Shown in pieces: positions 11,577 to 21,780 of a stretch of 64,000 bases of DNA (its first letter is position 1; every line of letters begins with the position of its first letter). The DNA is from Monosporascus cannonballus (lineage: Eukaryota > Ascomycota > Sordariomycetes > Xylariales). The notes under the pieces are model-generated. The model did no database searches. It was not told where the DNA came from and saw only the letters and a list, made by a program, of their open reading frames with translations. The stretch is taken from assembly GCA_004154925.1 (NCBI GenBank), contig QJNS01000188.1:62001-126000 (forward strand). The letters are read 5' to 3'. The position numbers and the translations under genes are program-made.

Positions 11577-14500
11577 CTTAGCGATTGCACCGTACTCGGG
11601 GTGACAACCGAAGGTCGAAGAGTGCAAGGAATGCTTTGAATGCGACGTAGGATGCAACGACAGCAAGCGTATGCGATCAAGAAGGATAACGGAATGGGCG
11701 TTGGTAGAATGTGCAGCAGACGGGCGGTTCGAATGGTGGCGAGTTTACACCGAATCCGAGGTCTTCCAGTCAGCGAACTCCAGCTCGACTCGGATCCCAA
11801 CGAAGTAATCTGCAAACACTTCGGTACTGCAGCTGCACGTGTAACAAAAGGCTGCGGATATATTATTATGAAACAATCAGCCGGAACACCAGTGCTTCCA
11901 TAAGCAGTAGGTGGGCAAGAAAAAAAAAACACGCAGCAAGAAGCAAAAAATATAAAGAGCCCCTACAGGTAATGAAGGGACTGAGTCTTACGAGTGCTGA
12001 AACAAACAGTTTTATTATATGTGCAAGGTGGTGTGGGATGACAACTGGCTTTAGCGTTAGCGTTTCGTCCAACTAAAGGTATATAAGTTGTCGTTACAGT
12101 ATCATGGATCCCCCGTAGTAATCAAAAATCATTCTATCAGAACAAGCCACATATGCATTTTCTGCCCTGGCTCCCCTTCAGCCGCTTCCCAGGCTGCTAT
12201 TTTCGTCCATCAAACTGCTACACAGCAGATACCTGGTGAAGTAATACGGAACCCAAGTTCTCAGAAGTACTGTGCAGGTAGTGCGTTAGTTAAAGCCTGG
12301 AAGTCGGCTGTCAGCTTACCTATATATTGTACTTGTATTTGAGTCCCTAATCTTATCTTATCATCGGTGAATTCCGCCTCGCTACGCTACCAAGTGGAGT
12401 TTTGGTGGACTGTTTTTGTTGGCGGTTCGGGAATTATGGCTTCATGGGGATTCGGAAACGCTAGAAGCCGATATGCACATAGGCCCCACATGCTGATCAC
12501 TTTGATTTGCTAATTGCAACAAGCTAAAACTTTTATAGCGATACCGGGCTATATGAATATTCCATCTTATGCATGAGCCCACGAATGCACGAGCAACAGG
12601 TCTCAGCGGCAACCGGGGTAGAGGTTCCGCGTGCCATTTGTATGGCTGCAATTACCTTCTCGGCGAGATGCTGTGCACTTGACGTTATGGATCTCTTAAA
12701 ACACACCGGTATTAGCCCGGGCCCCGACGCGGAAAGTCTCGCTATACATACACAGTGGGGTTTCTGAGAGATGGGACTCCCATTTCCCTGTCCTTCGCAT
12801 GCAACGTGCAGCCGACCAGCCTACTCGGGACCACCGGATTGGCACGGAGCGACGTCGGCGTGTGCTGTGGACCTGATAGAATGGCGGGAATGGCCAACGC
12901 TTGATGGTCGCTTCGTGACTACCGATATGTCCACCAGACCGTCAGTCAGTCGTTTCATATTTGCTGCTAGGACATTGAACGGCAGTCGATATACCATCGG
13001 CATATGGTTGAGCACGGGCCAAGCAGCGCATTGCTAAGCTTATTTAACTTCCACTCGTAAATCAGAGAAAAACCCGAGAGCGAACGGCGCACGCAAAATA
13101 ATACCCCGGAACCCGATCAACGGACCAACCCGAGCACTATGTAGGTAGGAAGGAAATATAGTCGCATGCGTTACTGTAATGGGATTGTTTAAAAGTTTTT
13201 ATATATTTAAAACATCCTTTTTAAAATTTTATATACGTATAATTATTTTAATAAAAATAATGGGTCAGTGAATTACAACAGCGGTTACCTAATAGATTAG
13301 ACATGCTTCAACTTCCATGGTTTGGCTTCAAGCCGAGTTATCGCTGCACTGCTTTCCCTCCCCGCCGCCGGCATTCTTAGACCCAGCAGCCTATGATTTC
13401 GAATACCCCTGAGCAAATACCCAAGTTCTTACTGCGGAATGGTTTAGATAAGTGGCTGGCTTCTTTGCATAACGTACGTGGTGGTATCTCGGGAGACTCG
13501 GGGACATAAAAAGAGAAACACTTGGCTGGGATCTAGGTTTGATCCGGTCAGTCTTTCCGGGTTCTCATCCATGCTGCCCACCTTGGTGGTGGTGGTGGTG
13601 ACCTTTCCACCCACCCTCCCCAAGATTCAGGCAAACTCAAAATGCCAACGCGGGACCTCTCTAAATAGAGTCCTGAGCGTTTACCGGCACACAGATTACA
13701 CCCCTTACAGACAGGCCCGGGTACCCGGCGCCTACTGACCATCTGCATTCGGCTCATGCGGGCCATGGCCTACAGTTGGCAGAGCGTGTAGTAGAATGCG
13801 TCCATGGAGGCCATCCCAATGAGCGGCGCGCGCAATACCCGTACGATTCCGCCTCCCTCTCCATTAAGCGCGTAGGTATGCTATTGTCCGTAGTCGGCTG
13901 TCCACCGTTGCTGGAGACAAAAGCACACCACGGCGTCGATTATTCCGAGCGCTGCGATCGCGCCGATGACGGTCCCTGCAATTGGCGTCTCCCGACACTA
14001 CTGACGCCGCTGACTTTCTGGTCCACTGACTGACTCTGTATTGGTGTTGACGTAGTTGAGGTATCTCCCGCATGCTGTGCGAGAACCGTGAGGTCCGAGA
14101 CGGCGATGACGCATTGCATATTATCTTCTGTCATAGTTCTATCTTCGGCGCAGCACCTCAGATGGGGACATCCGGCTCTCTCGGTGGCCTCCGGCCAGGT
14201 TAGGACAGACCACCTCGTCCTGCGAACCGCACGCAGAGGTCATATCGACGTAGCAATTGTCTGTGGCGCCACTGATGCTCAAGTATAAGTCTCCATATCA
14301 CCAAGCCTCAATCCCCAGGTTGAGGCTGTTGATCGTTATATATCCCATGCGGTACCATCCCAACGCCCGGTATTGTGGGAAGGATCGGATACGACTTATC
14401 GAAACAAATACCTGTCCCCTAGGCTAATTATTATGTGACTGTATGTTCGTTTTTAGAAGAACGCTGTATTCTTCAGTATCCCCGCCATCATACGGACATC

Positions 14501-15344
14501 TGTTTACATGTTTATATCATTATCCGGCCTCAGACTCCCAAATCGGAAGGCTATATGATGGACAGCGTTCCAACCATAGCCCATCTGAGGACATGGTGAA
14601 TGCAACTGCGAGGACAGGTTCACAAGACAGAAGGCTTCGCCGGAGACATCGCTCACCGCAGTCGGCAAGGCAGGCGCGGGCAGGCGTATAGCAGGCCTAG
14701 AGGCAAGTAGTTCTGCGACACTGCAGCCTCTATAAGCTATGTTTGCAATATCATGTCAGAAGGAAGAGGCAAAGGTCGGCAGAGACCACCAGCTCTTCCG
14801 CTCAATAAACAGCCGTTTTCAAGAACTGTAAGCCATAACGATTTCGTCGGTGATGCCGTTGAACAGGGTCTGCCTTTGCCATGGCTTGCCATTATCAGCG
14901 GGCAATGTTTAATTTATATTATGGAGTTAGAACCAGCCCCGAAGCCTCGTTCGTTGTCTTCGGATTTCGTTTTAAGGGTCCTTGGGAATCATCTCTTCTC
15001 GTAATCTGTTTCGCGTGGGGCTATGCAGGGGTTCGCGGTCCCTGTTCTCAGCCCTCATTCGTCCAACCCTTTTGCCTAATACCCAGGGTTGGAATGCCAG
15101 ATACGGATGCCAAGCCGTCGTGATGCCTGAAATAGAACCAAGACAACAAGCCACTGCGGCTACGCCGTATGCAGATCGACGGGGCTAACCAACACCCAGA
15201 TATTACTGTATGATACGATGGAGGCGATAGCACGGAAGGGGCGGAAGCGTCTTTGATTATTCCAACGACTTGACAACTTGCTTTAGTTCGTTCCCAGAAT
15301 AGAGACGAAGGATGGTTCCCTTTCCTTGACCCAAAGCTACTACC
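11577..15344. other. 3.8 kb intergenic DNA with no recognisable gene
   Basis: The right part of the divergent interval lies upstream of the DUF3431 gene and the left part upstream of the reductase. ORFs are short (at most about 127 codons), overlap one another in several frames and show no domain or splice chain. A small A+T-rich islet is at 13175-13262, and a (GGT)n run occurs near 13583-13600. I see no tRNA, transposon termini or long repeats. The stretch may include old decayed coding DNA, but I could not identify any. Confidence 0.45.
13175..13262. repeat. Short A+T-rich islet, possible RIP-damaged transposon remnant
   Basis: About 88 bp of T/A-rich sequence (TTTATATATTTAAAAC and similar, followed by TATACGTATAATTATTTTAAT) stands out sharply from its balanced surroundings. 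Its composition matches the RIP blocks at the ends of the window. It is too short to assign to an element, and no terminal repeat or target duplication was found. Confidence 0.3.
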
Positions 15345-16665
15345 ATGCTGACTTCTCGCCCCATCGTTGTGTCGCTCGCTACGTTCATCTGTCTACTTGT
15401 GCTCTTGGTAATCCGTGATGGGCATTTCTTCGCATCGACTCCCTTCAACGATACTCCGCGGCCAAAGCGGCCTAGCGACGGCTACCGCCACGATGTAGAA
15501 CTCGTGGTTGCGAGCACGAAGAAGGAAGACACTTCATGGATACAGAAATACCTGCCGGACTGGTATGCGCATATATATGTGGCCGACGATCCCCATGCGT
15601 CTTCGACGGTGCCCAAGAATAAAGGCCGGGAGGCGATGGTCTACCTCACGCATATTATCAACCACTATTCGGACCTACCGCCAAAGGTGCGTTTCTATGC
15701 GAACTAAATTTGTGCCGAAATTCAAAATCGGGGCTCCCGGCGTCCTTGGAAGCTGACGTGTCCCATTCATAGTATGCACTGCATCCCCACTACTCAAAGC
15801 CCACACATCCCCATTCCTGTCTCTCAATGTCCTCCCACTCAAGAAAGGAAATAAGCGGATAGGTAGGGTGCTGTCTTCTGGGCGGCACGTGGTTGACGTG
15901 AGGAGCAGTTTAATCTTCATCCACGCCTCCCGCTTCGCGTGGCACAACGACGACCCCGACTACGACGCGCTGCCGACGCTGCGCAATTTCCGCATCTCGC
16001 ACCTCCAGGAGGCCGGCTACGCCAACCTGCGATGCGTCTGGGTGGTCGGCTGCCCGGCGGAGATCAGGCCGGTCGAAGACGAGGGCCACGCGGGCGACGG
16101 CGCCCCGTCGGCCAAGGGGGTCTTCAGGCAGGCGTGGCACGAGCTGATGATACCAGAGGCGCCCGTCCCCGAGGTCGTCGCCGTGAGCTGCTGCTCCCAG
16201 TTCGGCGTGACGCGGGAGACTATCCGGAGCCGGCCTGTCGAGGACTACATCCGCTTCCGGGACTGGCTGCTCCGGACGCCCCTCGAGGACTCTCTAAGCG
16301 GTAGGGTCCTCGAGTTCTCGTGGCACAGTAAGTAATTAATTGGGGGGGGGGGGGGGGGGGGGGGGGGGAATGGGTNNNAATTAATAAATCCCCCCCCCCC
16401 CTCCCCAGCTTGATCCATTTCGCAGTTCCGTTGCTAATAGGAGATCTGTGTGTGTGTGCGCGCAGTCATATTCGGCAAGGAGGCCGTACACTGCCCCTCG
16501 GCGCAGGAGTGCTACTGCAAGACGTTCGGCATCTGCGACTCAGCCTGTAGCAAGGGCGCCTGTGACGGGAGGTACACGCTGCCGCCGTATTCCACCTTGC
16601 CTGACGGCTGGCCCCTGGTCGGTTGGGAGCACGAGGAGAGGAACTTCACAGGACCGCTAGATTGA
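15345..16665 (+). CDS. DUF3431-family membrane-anchored protein, first splice junction inconsistent
   Basis: This protein, with no established biochemical role, belongs to a family common in ascomycetes (Pfam DUF3431). Exon 1 (15345-15686) encodes a signal-anchor (about residues 8-23), then SWIQKYLPDWYAHIYVADDP and YLTHIINHYSDLPPK. Exon 2 (about 15910-16327) encodes FIHASRFAWHNDDPDYDALP, NLRCVWVVGCPAEIRP, AVSCCSQFGVTRETIRSRP and EDSLSGRVLEFSWH. Exon 3 (16466-16665) gives IIFGKEAVHCPSAQECYCK and a Cys-rich tail. The exon 2-3 join is in phase. Exon 1 ends in phase 0 at the GTGCGT donor, but each AG near exon 2 (ending 15902, 15905, 15908) leaves one extra base before the conserved frame. The gene therefore carries a one-base indel, an assembly error or an unusual splice. 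The product would be about 319 residues. Residue assignments are visible; function is unknown. Confidence 0.8.
16328..16465 (+). other. Intron with poly-G/poly-C tracts and an assembly gap
   Basis: This second intron of the DUF3431 gene has a clean GTAAGT donor and CGCAG acceptor. Inside are a run of 27 G (16342-16368), a 7-base spacer, three N (16376-16378) and a run of 12 C (16390-16401). The tracts are complementary and could fold, or could mark an incorrectly bridged assembly break. The acceptor side also has a (GT)n stretch. True intron length is therefore uncertain. Confidence 0.85.
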
Positions 16666-19369
16666 GGGTCGGGTGGTGTCTTACATGGACAAACCACGCT
16701 AAAGCTCAACTAATTCGCTCAGTCCCTAGCCGGCCTTACTAAGGCCTCCACACACGAGCGTCGAGGCATGTCTCAGCTTAGGTAACTGTTGAAGCTTAAC
16801 TTTACTCAACAAATGAGAGGCCATCGCCTAAGACAGAAAAGGCCTTTGAAGCTACCCCGATATCATGAGAGAAGGCCCGCGAAAGAAAGGGACACCTCGA
16901 CAGTTGGGCAAGGCTGAGGCGGAAGGTCTATTGTCTCAAATAATTGTTCCCGGATAGTCGCCGAGTCAGGCAAGAGACGGGGGATTACTCCAAGCGGCTG
17001 TTGGACAACTGTGCTAACATCCTACTTACGTTTAATTCTAATTGAAGCCCCGACTAATTTTGTCCGGGCCGATAAACATTACCTTTGCCTACATCCTAGA
17101 AACAGCGCCCTTTCCCCCATCGATGCTAGCCTTTACCTTGCTTACTGTACCCACCATCCTGCAAAATCTCTAACGAAGGAGTGGCCTTGGGCTTGCATGA
17201 GAGTGCCCATTCCACTACCCTTTTATATTCCCGATCGCGGCGCGAGATCTCCGGCATCAGTGACACGGAAACCAAAGCAGGATTGCCGACCAAGGAAGCG
17301 CTTACGTAGAGCGATTAGGTAGGTATATAACGTAGGACCACATTTCTTCCTGCGGCGGTTAGACCCGTAAGCTGACGTACATGAATGTTTAGTTGCACCA
17401 GTCTCGGGTCTCGGGCAAGTCGCCGCCGCTTAGGTGAGAAACTAATACGAAGTCATTGCGGGCAGCGTCTTTCCCGTATGCATATATACCCGGACATGGT
17501 AAGCGAGGCAGGCGAGGCGCGGGATTCGTTCGCCGCAACATCCGTGTCATGGATGCTGGGAGGGCCGCCAACCACCCACCCAGCCCAAGAGGCGGGCTCG
17601 TCGGTCTCCTAACAAGACGAAATGGGGGCAAGCGAATGCGCGCGGCGCAATACCGTAGGTAATCAACCATCTTCGGATGATGAAAACAAGTGACGAAGTT
17701 ACGCCGCCGACGCGAGGATCCCAAAGCGGCAAGTCACGTCCGTGGCGAGCAAGTTCAAGTGCGATTTATGGGGAGGCAAGATGGCGCGTGGGTGCTGCTA
17801 AACGCCCCGGGGGGAGTGGGGGGGGTCTTGGGATCTGCGGCATTGGCACGGGCGGGTACGCCGAGTCGGGTAGCCCGAAAAGGCAAGGCGGTCCCCTCCG
17901 TCGCCTCCGCGTCTGGCGGAGTCGCATACCTTCCTTAGCTACCTCCATACATTAGATAGGTACTCTATAGTGTGAATGCACCAATTCGCATCGCGGATTG
18001 ACGGATGGGTGCCTACAAACCGGGTCTGTAGTAGGAGTTCAGGGGCTTCCGTAGGCGTCGGCCTGCTCTGGCGGTGACACGTGTTATGTAAGGCTCACGG
18101 CGGCACGGGTTTGGGGAATGCCTCGCTATATTCTGCACGGTATCGCGACAGTAACACCCCCTGGAATCAAACGAGTGTCACCATAAATCGCTCTTAAAAG
18201 ATTATGGTCGTGCTTGACCGTGTAATTCTTCATAGAAAAGTCGTAACCTTCGTCCGTAAATACATATACACAATAGCAGACGCAACCACTGCCATAAGGG
18301 TCATGCCAAATCAATCAGATGAACTAAAGTGAGTAACCGATTGGGAACACTGTAAAAGCGTCAGATGAGATTATAATATATAAGTTGGCTCGGGCAAGGG
18401 GCTAAGTGGCTTTGGTATCCAGACCTGCCACCGCTCTCCTGGCTGGAATCAATAGCAACAGGTTCTCGAACATGATAAAATTCTCATATTACAGTTGCCA
18501 CTCGGCAATGTAAATGCTCGAGGATACCTCCGACACCTGCTGGAGCATAAAGGGGCTTCGTTCCGTACAAGAAAGGGCCGAAGAAAGAATCAGAGCAGCC
18601 ATTGCGCTTGGTCGTACCGTGGGTTTTCCAGCCCTGAAAAGAAACCTTAACTTGACACAGGATAGACTCCATCCAATGAACCATTCCGTAATCCGAGATA
18701 TTGCTACAGCGAGCCCGAGAGTCTAATGCGCCCAAACGTGGCGCGACGTAGGAAAGTGGGAACAACATGGGAGTTGCTTCTGATAGTTCATAACGTATGG
18801 GCAATGCCATCAGGTCTTCCACCACGGCCTCGATCAGCATGCACTGTTGGGAGGTGAAGGTTGCGACTCCTCCAGTTTCGGTGCTAAGAAATAATGGGGT
18901 TGACTGGTTGGGTGGAACGTATGGAATGTGTGGAACCCGGACCGATTCCCCGAGCCCAAATCGAATCCCCGCCAACCGTTTCTTGTCGATTTACTTTGCG
19001 TGTCGTCTCAATGAGTAGTGTAACCCTAAGAGGGAGATTTCTCTAGGCAGCATGTGCCCAAGCACGGGAGAAGATAAGCCGCGTTACACTTGGTTGGATG
19101 CTGGCCAGTTGCTGGGCAATTCCAATACCAGCCTTAGATAGAATTGGGTAATAGTATCCGACCAGGCTGAAAGGAAGTCGTGAAATATTGATCTCCTTGT
19201 TGATCAGGACACGAAAGGGGCTATGCCCAGAATGATTCCTGGGAGAAACCACCTGCAGGAGCTATCAGATCATTCCAGAAGCACCAAAAGCTTGGAGAAA
19301 TACGACCCTGACCGGGAAGTATGAGCCCATTTAATTAAGGTATGCGAGAATGCAGACCCAAGACGGTCG
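16666..19369. other. Intergenic DNA, G+C-richer middle part
   Basis: The stretch 17380-17950 is noticeably G+C-rich and yields overlapping ORFs in several frames (for example 17389-17724 minus), the usual effect of few A+T-rich stop codons. None has a domain or coding-like bias toward one frame. The minus-strand ORFs at 18484-18975 and 19043-19252 are listed or discussed separately. No RNA gene or transposon end was recognised. Confidence 0.45.
18484..18975 (-). CDS. Unassigned 163-codon ORF, coding status uncertain
   Basis: This is the longest open frame in the interval downstream of the regulator gene. It has no recognised motif, no signal peptide and no obvious membrane segment. Another open stretch on the same strand (19043-19252, 69 codons) contains LINKEINISRLPFSLVGYYY and could be a second exon or an independent chance ORF. 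I could not find splice sites joining the two in phase. Composition is balanced and free of RIP signs. It may be chance, a relic or a lineage-specific gene. Confidence 0.2.
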   Translation of the reverse strand: MAGIRFGLGESVRVPHIPYVPPNQSTPLFLSTETGGVATFTSQQCMLIEAVVEDLMALPIRYELSEATPMLFPLSYVAPRLGALDSRARCSNISDYGMVHWMESILCQVKVSFQGWKTHGTTKRNGCSDSFFGPFLYGTKPLYAPAGVGGILEHLHCRVATVI

Positions 19370-19522
19370 TCAATAGAGAGCTCCAAATCCAAGCCATCGT
19401 CTGGTAAGTTCATGATGATGCTGTTCGACCATATCGGGGGATCCTAAGGCCAGATGGTGGTCGAGATGATCTGAATCGATGAGATAGTCCACGTTATCTA
19501 CGTCCGTCGCATCACTCAGGGT
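19370..19522 (-). other. In-frame open extension after the regulator's stop codon
   Basis: After the TGA at 19523-19525 the same frame stays open for 50 codons to a TGA at 19370-19372. The translated piece is acidic (SDATDVDNVDYLIDSDHLDH), resembling the acidic tails of such regulators. A CGA-to-TGA change or a missed small intron would explain it; chance is also possible. No GT-AG pair removing only the stop was obvious. Confidence 0.35.
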
Positions 19523-21780
19523 TCAACCGCTTAGGAAGTTTCGCCGTCGAACTTCCGCTTCTTTGATGATCTCAGCCGCCATACTGATGCTGGGCGCCAG
19601 AACCGACATCCTCTCAATATCCATAATTACGTCGTTGATCATTTGGTCGATGGCATCTCGGTGAGATACCAGAGACAAGAGAATTGTCGAAAGCGAAGGC
19701 GACATCGTCGCGCCCATAATCAGCAAGGTCTGTGAGACAATGGACAGGGCACCTTGCCAGAGATAGGGCATATGACCAGCATGACTGCAGCTAGTTATCA
19801 GATTACGATGTAATATAACAAGTCCAAAGAGAGACATTCAAAGCAAGGAAATCTGACCAGTCATAACTTGAGGCGTTCAACTTACTGTGCAGAAATGTGT
19901 TCCAATTGCCGGATTGTGGCTTCCAGGCACTTATGGCAAGCCTCCCGGACTGCGGGGTCCAGCGCAGCTTGTTCATTATCGAGTACTGCCAGGATGTAGG
20001 GACGGTATATTATCGTCCGACATGCAAAGAATCGGAGTCTCAAGACGGTTTGCACCGGATCCGCCAATGGTGCACGGCTGAACGGGAACTGCAATGCTGA
20101 CGGAAGACTCTCATACCATTGCGTCAGTTGGAAGTCGAGTTCCGCGACAACAGGCTCCAGGCTGGTCGTGGAAGCCATCGAATCCTTCGAATAGATGAGT
20201 TGGCTGACTCGGTTAAGGAGTCTTCTGAGGGCGATCTCCGCTAGGAAATACCATAAGTCATCGCGACCGACGGCTTCGGACTCTTCTCCTTGGAACCCGC
20301 CCGGCAATCCAACATTCTCTTCGAACTGGACAACTCCCGAATGCGGGAGATCTAGCTCTGCCAGAAGATCGCTCTCGAAAAGTAGCGCGTTCCAGTAGAT
20401 ACGCTCAAGGAGTTCTCTTTGGTCTTCCGGGACGCGGGTCGGAGTCATGAGCAGAAGTTGTAGCTTACTGCCCACCGTGCATAGTAAATTCCACGCCTCC
20501 AGCGGCCTAACCAGATAGAAAAGATACGCTGCAGCGAGGAGATGGCACTGGGCGGCCAACACAGTATTAGCAGTCATCATGCCCGGTAATAGTGACCATG
20601 CCGCGGTAAAATATTGTAGACCCGGAGGGTCCTCTTGTGGAACTATTCTCGATATACTACCTCTCAAGCTCGCCTGCCCGAGAGCAAGTACGAGCAGCAC
20701 GATGCAGCTCTCCGCGCCTTCTCGAAAACCGGTGGACAGCGCGGTGCGATAGTGGCTTCTCCAGGTGTAAGGATTGACGCAGGCGTACCACACGTTAACC
20801 CTCTCGAAATAGGCTTCGATATAGGCGTTCGTATTCGAAAGATCAACGCATGGAGTCTTCGCCAGCGAGTGAAGTGGCTCCCGGGCCATTTCAAGCTGGA
20901 GGATGATCTGTGGGTCGTATGGGCGCTGAACAAGGTCACGGATCAGCGGCCACTGGAGTAAATGTAAAGCGGCGTTGGTATGGACTTTTGGCATCGTCGA
21001 AATGTTCGTCCCGGCCCCGCTTGTCCACGTACCCAGGCCGCCATTTGGAATGATCGAGACAAAGTTCCCAGACGAGTTCTGGACAAGGAGATGGTCTCCA
21101 CTGAGCGCAGTTCCATTGCTGATGGGGGGCGAGTCATGCGAAATATGTATGCCATTAGCATGATTATTCACCAGGTTGATCTGAAGAAGGCTCTCGATGC
21201 GGCTTAATCGCTCCAAAATCAACTTGTCGCCGGCGTCGAGCTTAATTCCGGGTTCTCGATAGATGCATTCAGCTCCCAACTCCGTACAGAGCTTGCACTT
21301 CGGTTTGGTCCCGTCACATCGCGATTTCCGTGAGCGGCAGACCTCACACTACAGAGACGACACGGTCAGGGTTACGTCCCGTCTAGATGCACTTCATATC
21401 CTGTCACCTACCGCGATTGTAGCTCGTCTACGGGGGTAGTCGACCGTGGCTTCCGTATTCCGTCTCTTGAGCGGATTTACCCCTTCGTCACTCGGTATTT
21501 TCTGCAACCCGTTGGTAGCTTGCTCAGAGCGGATGTCGGATGATTGCGACAAATTTCGCGCCTCCCGAGCCGCGCCTAGTATGCCATCCTTGCTGAAACT
21601 TGTACGTTGAATTTTAGCAGCCGATGGTGATTTGAGCGGAGATCCATTTGACGCGGTGCTAAGTTGTGGTGTGGGAGCTTCGATTGTGAAAGAATCCCTC
21701 GACGGTAAAGGGAACGGCCGGCCCGAATTGCTCGCGGTGCCTGCCGAGAGAGGCGAGTCCCCCGTCGACGATGGAGGCAT
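19523..21780 (-). CDS. Zn2Cys6 fungal transcription factor
   Basis: This nuclear regulator is expected to bind CGG-type sites; its target genes cannot be inferred here. Three exons are inferred on the minus strand: 21780-21412, 21348-19886 and 19790-19523. Introns are 63 and 95 bp, GT-AG and in phase, giving 699 residues. The N-terminus (1-110) is Ser/Pro-rich and low in complexity. A basic patch (RRR) leads into the binuclear cluster CEVCRSRKSRC...CKLC...C with Cys at 124, 127, 134, 141, 144 and 151. The linker SRIESLLQINLVNNH may dimerise. The remainder looks like the fungal-specific middle homology region, including RPLEAWNLLCTVGSKLQLLL and PYLWQGALSIVSQTLL near the end. The first intron lies immediately before the first zinc cysteine. 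The TGA at 19523 is followed by 50 more open codons in frame, so the C-terminus may be prematurely cut. Confidence 0.9.

Noticed and set aside
17389..17955. Several overlapping ORFs of 60-111 codons
   Set aside because: G+C-rich DNA lowers stop frequency. The frames overlap on both strands and contain no domain.
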